Shown piece by piece: positions 44,135-52,576 of a DNA stretch of 59,282 nt (within the stretch, counting starts at the first letter, position 1; the number at the start of each line of letters is the position of its first letter). Below the pieces are notes generated by a model. That model ran no database searches, was not told the DNA's origin, and was given only the letters and a program-made list of their open reading frames with translations. The position numbers and the translations under genes are program-made. This DNA is from Pedobacter sp. V48 (GTDB taxonomy: Bacteria > Bacteroidota > Bacteroidia > Sphingobacteriales > Sphingobacteriaceae). Where the stretch lies: contig NZ_AWRU01000034.1 of NCBI RefSeq assembly GCF_000523515.1, forward strand, positions 3,293 to 62,574. The letters are read 5' to 3'.

Positions 44135-44911
44135 TTAAACGGTTACACTTTGGGCTATCATTCTGCCCCAATAGATCGCATTATTGCTGATATGTCTCTG
44201 CCAGGCAACTTCCGAACGGCACCAGCGGAAACCGTGCTGCTTTAACTGCGTGATTACTTCCGCCGCTGGTTTACCATCAAAAAGCAACTGCAAACGGTTA
44301 ACCTCCCTGTTCTCAAAAATGCGGACACCATTCACAACAATATCTACAGCCGTCCGTACTTCCTGCGCCTTCAGTACCGCAATGCGCTGTTCCGTGCTTC
44401 TGATAGTTGCATTATTATTGGTCAATCTATAACTAGGAAAGCCCTTTCCACCATGCCCAGGCTTGATCAGCTCCTCCCACATTTCAGCAGTGCCGAACTT
44501 CAATTTCAAAAAACCGTCCCTGTCATTCTTCCTAACCGCTTTATTAGCAGCTTTCATAAAATCCTGAGTACCCTTTAAAGTCGCTAACTTCTGTTCCAGC
44601 TTTAAAAGCGCCTCGGGATCATCTGAAAAAATAGCATCGTTTTCCTTAATACTCTCCGCCTTCTCCGCATAATAAGCAGCCTTATTGCTTGCCGCAGCCG
44701 ACCTGCCCATAGTATTATGAATTTTATCCCTGTAATTACGGTCACGCTTTTCTGAATGGTGACCGACCAAAATAGGCTGTCCCATCGGGATAACGCTTGC
44801 CATTTCCTTGCTTCTCAAATAAAGCTGATCCGACTCGGCTTCTTTCTTTGATGCCATGTTTTCCGCATGCTCAATACGGTTTTCCTTACGCTGATGAAAG
44901 TTATGTTTCAT
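44135..44911 (-). CDS. DUF3560 protein
   Basis: 258 residues. DUF3560 features: a charged helical N-terminus, IPMGQPILVGHHSEKRDRNYRDKIHNTMGRS at about 40-70, and the RWCRSEVAWQRHISNNA segment near the C-terminus. Proteins of this family are carried by plasmids and conjugative elements of many bacteria; the biochemical role is unknown. It marks this stretch as mobile-element derived. Confidence 0.82.
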   Translation of the reverse strand: MKHNFHQRKENRIEHAENMASKKEAESDQLYLRSKEMASVIPMGQPILVGHHSEKRDRNYRDKIHNTMGRSAAASNKAAYYAEKAESIKENDAIFSDDPEALLKLEQKLATLKGTQDFMKAANKAVRKNDRDGFLKLKFGTAEMWEELIKPGHGGKGFPSYRLTNNNATIRSTEQRIAVLKAQEVRTAVDIVVNGVRIFENREVNRLQLLFDGKPAAEVITQLKQHGFRWCRSEVAWQRHISNNAIYWGRMIAQSVTV

Positions 44912-45414
44912 AAAAAATATGCAATCTGCGGCTGCACCACACCGTTTTTAAGGTTGAAAAATCTGTTAAATTCCTCTTCCTTGTCCCCGTCTCAACAGAG
45001 CTTTTTTCCAAAGAAAAAAGGACAAAAAAGAAAGCAACAGAAGCATGTTTGACCATACCGGAGCGGTATAAGTCCCGAAGGGTGGCGTAGCCATTATGCC
45101 CGCGAGGTGCAGGCAAACATTAGCTTCGCTTTCCTTTTTTGCCCTTTTTCTTAAAAAGCTCATCCTCCTATTCCCGTCATTAAACTTGTCTCTTAAAGTG
45201 TCAAAGGGAAAGCGCAAGTGCATACTTCATGCTCTTGCGGGAGCGGCAGGAAAAGCGGGAGAAGAAATGAAGCGGAGCGAAGCGCGCGAAATGGATGACC
45301 CGGCATTTCCTGCATAGGCAGCTACAGGACACAGCAGGGAGTAAAATAAACCCGGTTGAAAAACGGGACTATCGGCACAGAAGAACCACAGCAGCACCTT
45401 TCCGAAAAAGAAAA
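44912..45414. other. Non-coding, GC-richer region with large inverted repeat
   Basis: No credible gene in about 500 bases; the overlapping frames have low-complexity translations. It contains the structured inverted repeat at 44998-45161 and is visibly richer in G and C than the flanks. Such blocks sit next to transfer genes in Bacteroidota mobile elements. Confidence 0.5.
44998..45161. other. Large imperfect inverted repeat, candidate oriT or structured RNA
   Basis: The left arm (44998-45053) and right arm (45109-45161) are near reverse complements over about 50 bases: GAGCTTTTT, AAGAAAAA, CAAAAAAG, AAAGC, GAAGC and ATGTTTG recur in order. The central loop holds ATACCG-GAG-CGGTAT, a perfect small hairpin, and other short pairings. 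It could be a nic-site region, a replication structure or a non-coding RNA. Confidence 0.45.
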
Positions 45415-45816
45415 CTATCCCACAGACGGACGCATCACAGCGCCACTGGCAACCCGCATTTTGCGAACAGGCGAAACATTCAGCATCGGGTACATACGCC
45501 TGGAAAGCTCCATAGCCGCTAGAATAGAACTCGACTTTGCCACACCCATACCCGCAAAACCACAAAAATCATCCAGCGACATATCCGACAGCTTTATAAG
45601 ATCGCCTCCCACACTATCTAAAATACGTCCGGCTAAATCAACCGCGGTTTCATTAGGCGTAACCGAACCGATCAGCATCGCTAGTAGCTCCGCATTGCCC
45701 ATCGCCTCCCTGCCATGCTCCAACATTTTTTCACGCGGACGCAATTCAGGCTCCCAGCTCTTGATGCCATTAGCACGCTTATCCTTATTCGTTCGATGCA
45801 AATCTTGAACTCTCAC
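45415..45816 (-). pseudogene. radC: RadC N-terminal fragment (JAB domain lost)
   Basis: About 133 residues. It holds the RadC/UPF0758 N-terminus: IKSWEPELRPREKMLEHG, NAELLAMLIGS and a helix-hairpin-helix (FCGFAGMGVAKSSSILAAMELSRR). Full RadC proteins continue with a JAB/MPN metalloprotease-like domain (HxHPSG); here a stop comes after MRPSVG and no JAB motif is seen downstream. The GTG at 45816 overlaps the upstream TGA (GTGA), showing translational coupling to the PUR-like gene. Mobile-element RadC genes are common; this one is inactive or reduced. Confidence 0.7.
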
Positions 45817-46052
45817 ATCTTGTTCACCATGATAAGCTGCACTTCTGAAAAGCGAAACATACAACCGATAAGGATGTGAAAATCCTCTTCAAAAACCCGC
45901 ACACATTGTTTGGTATAGGTACCATCGGGCTGGGAATCACTGCGGGTAATGTAGATATAATTACTATTGTTCTTTGCAATCCTGAAATCTAAAAAGTAAT
46001 GTTTATTACCACAGGAAAAGTTCTCTGAGGCTAATATATTGCTGTTTTTCAT
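45813..46052 (-). CDS. PUR-family (DUF3276-like) DNA/RNA-binding protein
   Basis: 79 residues. The strand-rich ENFSCGNKHYFLDFRIAKNNSNYIYITRS ... GTYTKQCVRVFEEDFHIL pattern matches the PUR-alpha-like DUF3276 repeat of Bacteroidota, which binds single-stranded nucleic acid. It is coupled to the RadC fragment by a GTGA overlap. Confidence 0.75.
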   Translation of the reverse strand: MKNSNILASENFSCGNKHYFLDFRIAKNNSNYIYITRSDSQPDGTYTKQCVRVFEEDFHILIGCMFRFSEVQLIMVNKM

Positions 46053-46226
46053 AGGGCTAATGATTAAATACAGCCCAAAACTGCGGCTGGAAACCCTAAT
46101 TATCCGGTTTTATTTTCAGTTACCTGATCTCATTTTTTGCTTAAGTGATCCAAATCTTTCTTACCCGATCCAGGAATTTTTTACGTGTTTTTTTTGCTAT
46201 CTTTCTCATTTCCCTATGTAAACCCA

Positions 46227-46644
46227 ATGACAGAAACAACAAAAACCCGCCATTGTAAAACTTGCAATAAAACATTGCTAGGCCGCTCAGATCAGAGGTT
46301 GCGACGACGCTTGTAGGAACAATTTCAACAAGCAGAAAAACAGGCAAGCTAAACTGCCACCGCATCCCACTCAAAAAGCAATATTTAAAATCATCGCAAG
46401 AAATTATAACATTCTAAGACGTGCCTATTCAAGCCCAATAGACCCTAAACGTTACGAATATATACCTATACATAAAATGCCTGCGGAGTTTGACCCGGAC
46501 TTTTACACAAGCACTCATCAAACTGAAACGGGAATATTTTACGTCTGTTTTGACCGTGGCTGGCAGATCGTTGGGGAACGCTACCACATGAAAGATTTTC
46601 CTGAAAAGGCTTGGATCAGGGACTCTGATGTAAAACTTAACTAG
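46227..46644 (+). pseudogene. Frameshifted zinc-ribbon protein
   Basis: From ATG 46227 the frame gives HCKTCNKTLLGRSDQR, then breaks at about 46299. One frame over, CDDACRNNFNKQKNRQAK continues, followed by about 90 protein-like residues (IARNYNILRRAYSS, YIPIHKMPAEFDPDFYTS, TGIFYVCFDRGWQIVGE) to a stop at 46644. Two extra T at the break restore the usual CxxC...GRxDxRFCxDxCRN zinc ribbon. The whole would be about 139 residues. These short proteins are common in Bacteroidota; function unknown. Real decay or a sequencing indel. Confidence 0.65.
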
Positions 46645-46750
46645 TAAAGAACATAGCCATTTTGTTCTATAAAATGGGAGCCAATGTTCAGTTAGTTTTT
46701 GCAAGATTATAAGAGGGTTTAATTTTATGAAATGCCATCTTTTGAAATGG

Positions 46751-46758
46751 TAAATTTG
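46751..46758 (+). promoter_or_regulatory. Candidate -7 element of HEPN pair
   Basis: TAAATTTG matches TAnnTTTG, 20 bases before ATG 46778. Confidence 0.4.
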
Positions 46759-46777
46759 TATTTATAAGCCAATTGAA

Positions 46778-47356
46778 ATGCTATCAGCAGAACAAAAAGA
46801 AAAATTCGCTTCAATGCGTGTAGAGATCCTCGATCTGAATATTCTCGCCTACTTCTATGTGAGAAAACTAAACAGACTTGCGCATTTAATTAAGGCCACA
46901 AGCCGGGAATACCTGCTTGAAGAGTTTATAGCACTACGCTATATGGAAAACGGAATAATACTGCATCTGACAAATCTTGACGATGACGACGGAAATTTTT
47001 CATTTCGAAAAACAGGTGCAGAGTTCAAAAAAAGCAGCAAGGATCAGAAGGCACAAACCGCAATTCACGAAACTTTGAAAAGATATAGAAAAAACATAAA
47101 CGACATAAAGAATATCCATAGGAATAGACGGATAGCCCACTTGAACTATTCAACCGACCTGCGATTTGATGAATTTCAAGATTTCGAAAAGGCACTATTG
47201 CCTCTAATAAATGAGGCAAACGGTATTGCAGATGGATTTTGGGGCGAAAAAATAGAGGTCAGATTTAAACTGGGTTCTTTAGAAGGCCATCTGGATTTTA
47301 GAAAAGATCCGGCTGATCTAAAAGTGGATGTTAGCAAAATAACAGGATTTTATTAA
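46778..47356 (+). CDS. HEPN-domain protein, AbiU2-like
   Basis: 192 residues, mostly helical. The HEPN RNase motif RNRRIAH (Arg115 to His121; R-x4-6-H) is present after a charged helix, as in AbiU2-type abortive-infection proteins. The C-terminal 40 residues are beta-like. It probably forms a dimer whose paired motifs cut RNA. It lies 11 bases before a second, HEPN-like gene and should be co-expressed with it. Possible roles: toxin half of a toxin/antitoxin pair or phage-defence effector. The domain call rests on motif and helical pattern, not on a profile search. Confidence 0.6.
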   Translation: MLSAEQKEKFASMRVEILDLNILAYFYVRKLNRLAHLIKATSREYLLEEFIALRYMENGIILHLTNLDDDDGNFSFRKTGAEFKKSSKDQKAQTAIHETLKRYRKNINDIKNIHRNRRIAHLNYSTDLRFDEFQDFEKALLPLINEANGIADGFWGEKIEVRFKLGSLEGHLDFRKDPADLKVDVSKITGFY

Positions 47357-47367
47357 ACAATAACATA

Positions 47368-47991
47368 ATGCAACCCATATTTTCCAGAAACCAGGACTAC
47401 ACAAAGATTGCCTTTCTCAATTGGCGCATAGACAAATGGAGCGACATCCTAAACATGCTAAATATAGCTGACGGATTTATGAGATCAGCGATTGAACTCG
47501 CGAAATTCTCGGCAAACAATAATGAAGATAAAGCTGCTGATATCCTTATTTTCCCTGTTCTAACCAATGCGAATCATGGTATTGAACTGTATCTAAAAGC
47601 GATGACCTGGATGCTGAATAAAATAATGGCACAAGAAGCACGGATAGAAGGCTCACATAATATCCGCCAAATATATGCTACTGTTCGTGCGAAAATCAAA
47701 ACCTACGGGGGGAGTATTTCGATCAAAGATTTTAATGAAAAGACCGAAAATCTTGATAATTATATTGAAGAACTTTTCGCAAAGACAAATGCAACTCCAA
47801 AGAATGACAAAATGGATTTCTCCCGATATCCGTTGGATCAAAAATATGAAAGCCACTTTTATGTTGATCAGATTGGAAACGTTGAGATTGATCTCGAAAA
47901 TTTTGTAGTACGTTTTTCAGAAACATATGAAAGCTTAAAAAGCCTGACAGATTTTTTATACCATATTGAGTTGCGACAAGATCACATCTAA
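47368..47991 (+). CDS. HEPN-like helical protein, partner of the preceding gene
   Basis: 207 residues, helical. It has NHGIELYLKAMTWML and a following GSHNIRQIYA, the ELxLKALL ... GHxL pattern of substrate-binding HEPN-like proteins, but no R-x4-6-H motif, so it is probably not an RNase itself. Tightly linked to the HEPN gene upstream. It may be a regulatory or neutralising partner. Function unproven. Confidence 0.5.
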   Translation: MQPIFSRNQDYTKIAFLNWRIDKWSDILNMLNIADGFMRSAIELAKFSANNNEDKAADILIFPVLTNANHGIELYLKAMTWMLNKIMAQEARIEGSHNIRQIYATVRAKIKTYGGSISIKDFNEKTENLDNYIEELFAKTNATPKNDKMDFSRYPLDQKYESHFYVDQIGNVEIDLENFVVRFSETYESLKSLTDFLYHIELRQDHI

Positions 47992-48017
47992 GATAAATAT
48001 TGATTTTTTTTAACCAT

Positions 48018-49025
48018 TTACCAATATGGAAAGCGGAATTCACCAAAAACTTCCGTTAAAAATGCCAACTTTCGAACGCTCCCACCTAAGTGAACCATTG
48101 CAGCACCGTTAAGTGCGCCGCCATCTCTTTGTGCCTGCCAGAATTCCAGAAAAAAATTCTCAGAACTTGCCCTGCCAGCTGGCATATTAAACGGGCCATC
48201 ATAAATATCATTACCCTCATTAAGGACACAAAATTCTTCAAACTTGATGATCGGACTGGTAAAATTATAGGCAAAAAGCTTTTTCAAGAGCGGTAAAACG
48301 GTAAAATGACCATATTTTTGCCGAACCTGAACAATGATGGAATAGATAAGATCTGCAATTAAATTCAATGACCTTAGCACATAATCTTTGTCTACGGATA
48401 GTTTTCTACCCGGCTCAGTACTTCGTTTAATACCTGCTGTCTTTTTAATATACAGTTCATTAACCACCAGATTGTTATGCAGTAAGAGATTTCGGGTTTC
48501 TTTAATCTCGATCAGTTCATCTAAAATCTGCTCCAACTCCAAATCTTTAAGGTCAATGGCAAAAACTTTGGCAAAGAGTTTTAAAAAATTATCAAGACTC
48601 CCGTAAGCCACACGGTTTACACTAGCCTCGATAATCTGGTTGATCACCTCTCCATTTAACAATTGTTCCTGCCCAACGGCCAGTCCTGTTGTTTTCTCAT
48701 CAGTAGAAACCCCCTTTAGCAGAGATAATTTTTGCGGATAGAATTGAAGAATTTTGATCATTAGGTCATTTAACATCGTCTCAAACTGAGCAATAGCAAG
48801 AACGAACAATCCCTTACAAGAAAACTCATCATCTGGCTGATTTTCCAGGCTATCCATAATCTTGCGAAACTGGTTATAAGCGAGAACAGCAGGTCTTTCC
48901 AGCTCGAAAATAGTTATCAGAGCAGGTATGGGAAGATCCAAATAACGGAGATAAACAGTACCAAGTTTGAGATCCTTTGCGCTGTTGTAGAGACATTCTG
49001 GATAATCTGTGTGCAGATCTTTCAT
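48018..49025 (-). CDS. Large HEPN-domain protein
   Basis: 335 residues from the ATG at 49025 (a TTG at 49028 is also in frame). The helical region AIAQFETMLNDLMIKIL and then KETRNLLLHNN form a HEPN unit with catalytic-type R178-x4-H183, as in RiboL-PSP-HEPN/MAE-type proteins. The C-terminal third is of unknown fold. Its ATG overlaps the TGA of the YozE-like gene (TGATG), so the two are translationally coupled. A likely RNase effector or toxin. Confidence 0.6.
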   Translation of the reverse strand: MKDLHTDYPECLYNSAKDLKLGTVYLRYLDLPIPALITIFELERPAVLAYNQFRKIMDSLENQPDDEFSCKGLFVLAIAQFETMLNDLMIKILQFYPQKLSLLKGVSTDEKTTGLAVGQEQLLNGEVINQIIEASVNRVAYGSLDNFLKLFAKVFAIDLKDLELEQILDELIEIKETRNLLLHNNLVVNELYIKKTAGIKRSTEPGRKLSVDKDYVLRSLNLIADLIYSIIVQVRQKYGHFTVLPLLKKLFAYNFTSPIIKFEEFCVLNEGNDIYDGPFNMPAGRASSENFFLEFWQAQRDGGALNGAAMVHLGGSVRKLAFLTEVFGEFRFPYW

Positions 49026-49612
49026 CAATTTTTGTCTTTCCGATGACTGGTTAAATAATCGATCATCTCCGAATAATTTGGTTGGGTTGGACTGCGGGTT
49101 CCCTCGAACTTATTTTCAGCTAAGGCTGCCAATGCTTCTGCCACTGAAAGTTCCCTAGTCAAATTGCCGCGGACGATATTTTCGATTTCAACCACGGAAA
49201 GCTCTGTCAGGGTTCGTTTTCCATATACATCAAACTTTATTGCTTCTTTCCCCGCCGAATCTATTGCATAAATCCTGTAAATGTCACCTGGCTCTCCGAC
49301 ACTAATCACCTTGTCACAGGAAAAATTTGCTTTCAAAAATTCCCATCGCTCGGCTCTCATCGGCGCATATTTTGTGTCAAGGTCATTAAATTCAACTTCA
49401 ACGTCCTTGTGCGACTGGTAAGCCTCCATAAATTCTTCAAACATCCCTACATTTCCATGTCTATGCAACATAAACTCCAAATAGGAAGCAATTCTTTCCT
49501 CACCCTGGTCATAAGGAAAGTTTTTATCACCCATCACATCATCAGCAAGGTCACCAAAACTAGAGTCCTCTAAAGCATGGGATTTTATGAATTCCAATAA
49601 AGTCATATCCAA
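49025..49612 (-). CDS. YozE/SAM-like protein coupled to HEPN gene
   Basis: 195 residues. The first 70 (LLEFIKSHALEDSSFGDLADDVMGDKNFPYDQ ... YLEFMLHRHG) match the YozE_SAM_like fold: short helical bundle with the GDLADDVMxDKNFP core. The rest is a separate region with a beta/helix mix (YGKRTLTELSVVEIENIVRGN). Upstream partner of the HEPN gene by TGATG overlap. SAM-type bundles mediate protein contacts, so this could be the regulator or antitoxin; that is inference. Confidence 0.6.
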   Translation of the reverse strand: MDMTLLEFIKSHALEDSSFGDLADDVMGDKNFPYDQGEERIASYLEFMLHRHGNVGMFEEFMEAYQSHKDVEVEFNDLDTKYAPMRAERWEFLKANFSCDKVISVGEPGDIYRIYAIDSAGKEAIKFDVYGKRTLTELSVVEIENIVRGNLTRELSVAEALAALAENKFEGTRSPTQPNYSEMIDYLTSHRKDKN

Positions 49613-49744
49613 AAATTAAAAGATTGAAAGTACAAAGAATATCCCGAAAAGATAATCACCGGGATCATCTGGAGAACCTGCATTTTCAACAATCATAATA
49701 GTCCGTAAAGAAATAAGTAATTTTATGCATTACGCTTCAAAAAA

Positions 49745-50757
49745 ATGGCAGAGAAAACGATTCTAAGATCAACAACAGTAGACAAGCACGGTGATTATGT
49801 CGGGCTGGAACAACTTCAGGATTACGTAAATGCAGTAAACGGCAATCTAAAACTTCGTTATCTGGCCAACCATCGTCGTGATTTGCACCTTTAGGTTATC
49901 TAGATAATGCCGAAATTACGCAAGCAGGCCAAATTCATCATGCATTGGCGGAACCAATCGTCTTCACCAACAGAAAAATAGCAGAGTGGGATTCCGATCT
50001 GATCATAGAAGATTCAGGAATACCGCTTACGTTGGTTGGTCGAAACAAAGAAACCACCCAAATCTGTATCACCGTTGATAAGAACAATTTCTATTCATTC
50101 GAATCCTTTGAAAGAGCAGGGAAATCATTGTCAGATGTGTTTGATGGAGAAGTCAGCCTGGACACATCGATGCGGAAAAGCTTACTTCCCGATCCGCAAC
50201 TTGTCATTACACTCGCCGGATATTATACTTTATTCAAACCTCTTGTAAAACCATTAATGGCCAAGGTTGGCGAAAAGATTGCAGAAGGAATTGGCGAGGA
50301 TATCTATGGTTTGTCGAAAAAGCTTCTATTGAAGGTGGCAGAAACCATACGGATCACCAGGAATAGTATGGTTCCAAAAAACAAGGTCTTACTGACTATA
50401 TTCGAGATACCGGGAGATCCATATATAGAATTGCAGATCAAAACTGATAGCTCCAGCACGGTTATTAATTCAATTACGGACAAAAAACTGGCTAAGATTT
50501 ACCAGAAAGTACAAGATTTAAAAAACAAAATTGACGTTTCAGAAATTTATTTTGTCTATAATACCAAGGGCAAATGGGAAATCACCTACCTAATCAGTAA
50601 AACAGGAGAGATTATCGGAACCAAATCTTGCTTTGCTAAAAGAGATAAATTGCTGAACCGAATAAACCTCAGTCCGACAAAATCTTTTAGCGTTGGAGCA
50701 ACTGGCGTTAAATATGAAAAAAAGCCAATCCCGAAAACTGCATCACGAACAAAATAA
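49745..50757 (+). pseudogene. Frameshifted protein with hydrophobic segment
   Basis: ATG 49745 opens a frame (EKTILRSTTVDKHGDYVGLEQ) that stops at 49894, while protein-like sequence continues one frame over (PLGYLDNAEITQAGQIHHAL) through to 50757. One missing C near 49886-49888 joins them as RRDLPPLGYL, giving about 337 residues. The middle has a hydrophobic stretch LVITLAGYYTLFKPLVKPL followed by a GEDIYGLSKKLLLK helix, much like the gene at 51932-52540. A later beta part (KGKWEITYLISKTGEIIG) follows. Function unknown; possibly a membrane-acting effector. Confidence 0.6.
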
Positions 50758-50770
50758 TAATCAATCAGGT

Positions 50771-51916
50771 CTATAATAAATCCCTGACGGTAAACAAGTA
50801 CCTTAAGTATTCATAGCAACAATAGAATTCCCTTTCATCGCCGTGTACGCTTTGCAGATACTTGAGTTCAGAAAGTACTTCTGGATCATCCCGATAGGTT
50901 TTGATAAAATAATCAATACCAAAAACCGGATGCTTTTCACGAAGCTTAGAGAATTGATGCCGGATATCACGACGTGTTGATTCAGCATCTGTACCATTAC
51001 CCGCACCCTTTGAAAATACAATTTTAAAAGAGGTATGGCTGTGATCTTGCGGGGCCAACAACTGAGGTTCATCCGACCTAAACTCTTTTATATCCCCTGT
51101 GATCTGCACCAGATCATGCTTTAGATCCCGCATAAAAATATCAGTACAATGGCGGTAGCGCGGATGAACGGTCTGATTTTCAAAAAAGTAAAGCAAATTT
51201 GATTTCGAATATAGGGCGGAATTTTCAAAGAATGCATCAAACAGATGCTCCGTTTTGTTCACAATCCCTTCAAAAGAAATTTTTGGAAAGTCTTTAAGAA
51301 ACTTGCTGAGCTGGTTTTGATATAACTTAAGTTTATTCTTAATTGTAGCTAATATCGCTTTTAAGTTTTCAAGAAGATAATTTTCATGTGCTCTTACCAG
51401 TTCTTCCCATTCATATCGGACAACTTCAGATTTATAATCCCGGTCTTTATGATAGCGAAGGTATTCAACAACAGTCCCATAAGAATCACGGGTAAAAAAT
51501 ACGGAAGAGATGAAATTATTCTTTTTATCTCGGCTGATTGGATGACCTGTGAGTTCATTCCTCAAAGTTCTGATTAACAACTTATCTTCCCCGCTGCTTG
51601 CAGGCATCTTGAATACAAACCGAAGCTCATCAATCAGATCCTGTCCGATATACATCAATTGAAGTACCGAAACGGTATCATAAACTGCCAGCTGGTAATT
51701 TGCTTTCACAGGAATATGTTCCAAAAGTTCGACAGTATCATCAAAATAATTCAACAGATCACCCATGTAGTTTGTGCGTTCTTCGGTTCCGAAATTGATC
51801 CGGTTTTGACAGTACTGGTATTCCAGAAAATAATCATTCCATGCCTCCCTGATCTTCTCAGAAAGTCTGACGATTTCATTCTTATCTATTCCTTTTATAT
51901 ACGCTAATTGCACCAT
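50771..51916 (-). CDS. HEPN-like protein in SIR2 operon
   Basis: 381 residues, largely helical. It carries LIRTLRNELTGHPIS, an R119-x5-H125 HEPN-like motif preceded by the acidic helix GQDLIDELRF. Long coiled-coil-like helix at about 180-225. It is the third gene of a minus-strand operon with a membrane protein (15-base gap) and a SIR2-like protein. An RNase or sensing role is plausible; no direct evidence. Other readings: a conserved helical protein without activity. Confidence 0.5.
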   Translation of the reverse strand: MVQLAYIKGIDKNEIVRLSEKIREAWNDYFLEYQYCQNRINFGTEERTNYMGDLLNYFDDTVELLEHIPVKANYQLAVYDTVSVLQLMYIGQDLIDELRFVFKMPASSGEDKLLIRTLRNELTGHPISRDKKNNFISSVFFTRDSYGTVVEYLRYHKDRDYKSEVVRYEWEELVRAHENYLLENLKAILATIKNKLKLYQNQLSKFLKDFPKISFEGIVNKTEHLFDAFFENSALYSKSNLLYFFENQTVHPRYRHCTDIFMRDLKHDLVQITGDIKEFRSDEPQLLAPQDHSHTSFKIVFSKGAGNGTDAESTRRDIRHQFSKLREKHPVFGIDYFIKTYRDDPEVLSELKYLQSVHGDEREFYCCYEYLRYLFTVRDLL

Positions 51917-51931
51917 TTGCTTATATCCTTT

Positions 51932-52540
51932 TCAGGTATTCTTATACCGTTCAAGCATTTCTTTTGATGTTAGCATTTCCCACAATCTGGTCTCAGGATT
52001 GGCAACCAGGTACATTTCTTCAGGCCGGACACTCCTGTTTATCTTTTCTTCAGGAGCGGCTTGCTGGCACTGCTGATAAAGTAAATTCAGCACTTCAAAA
52101 ACACTCTCTAACATATCATCTGCATCTTTGTCTTCTATTTTTTCACTGACCAATACGTTTATCAAAAGTCGGCTGTGCAGTCTTGCTTTAAGTGAAATGG
52201 ATAGGGACTGGTCGTATTTCTTTGATAGCTTATTGGTAGACTGCGAGGCCGCAACCAATTGCGTTTTTATCTCACGTCTTTTCAGAATGTATTGCTTCAA
52301 GCGGGACTTCAACATTTGGTAAGCGTCTTTTCCCGCCTCTTCCATAAAAGATTTGAAGAAAAGTCCTGATACCATTATAATGAAGCTCGTCGGGATAATC
52401 CATTCGAAGGCCGCAAATAAACGCTCACTTTCGTGCTGAATTCCTTTTATTTTTAACTCGTCCGTACTCAGCTGTACGATTTCCTGAGCCTGCTGATCAT
52501 CAAAGTTATCTGGCCAACCTATTATTATTGCCTCTTCCAT
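51932..52540 (-). CDS. Single-helix membrane protein in SIR2 operon
   Basis: 202 residues. One strongly hydrophobic helix (about 46-66, EWIIPTSFIIMVSGLFFKSF) is followed by EEAGKDAYQMLKSRLKQYILKRRE, resembling the helix after the hydrophobic segment in 49745-50757. The C-terminal half is helical (LESVFEVLNLLYQQCQ). Probably inner-membrane. It is between the SIR2-like and HEPN-like genes with short gaps (36 and 15 bases), so they belong together. No known family recognised. Confidence 0.55.
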   Translation of the reverse strand: MEEAIIIGWPDNFDDQQAQEIVQLSTDELKIKGIQHESERLFAAFEWIIPTSFIIMVSGLFFKSFMEEAGKDAYQMLKSRLKQYILKRREIKTQLVAASQSTNKLSKKYDQSLSISLKARLHSRLLINVLVSEKIEDKDADDMLESVFEVLNLLYQQCQQAAPEEKINRSVRPEEMYLVANPETRLWEMLTSKEMLERYKNT

Positions 52541-52576
52541 CTTTCGAATTTAATTTATACTGTTGTGTATCAAATG

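Noticed and set aside
45227..45565. Minus-strand frame of 112 codons rich in Cys, Phe and Ala
   Set aside because: It overlaps the RadC fragment in another frame and has low-complexity composition from GC-rich non-coding DNA; no protein-like pattern.
46141..46374. Minus-strand frame opposite the zinc-ribbon gene
   Set aside because: The plus-strand zinc-ribbon sequence explains this region better; the opposite frame has no recognisable protein pattern.
47368..47991. Catalytic HEPN RNase
   Set aside because: No R-x4-6-H motif is present, so only a HEPN-like helical relation is claimed.
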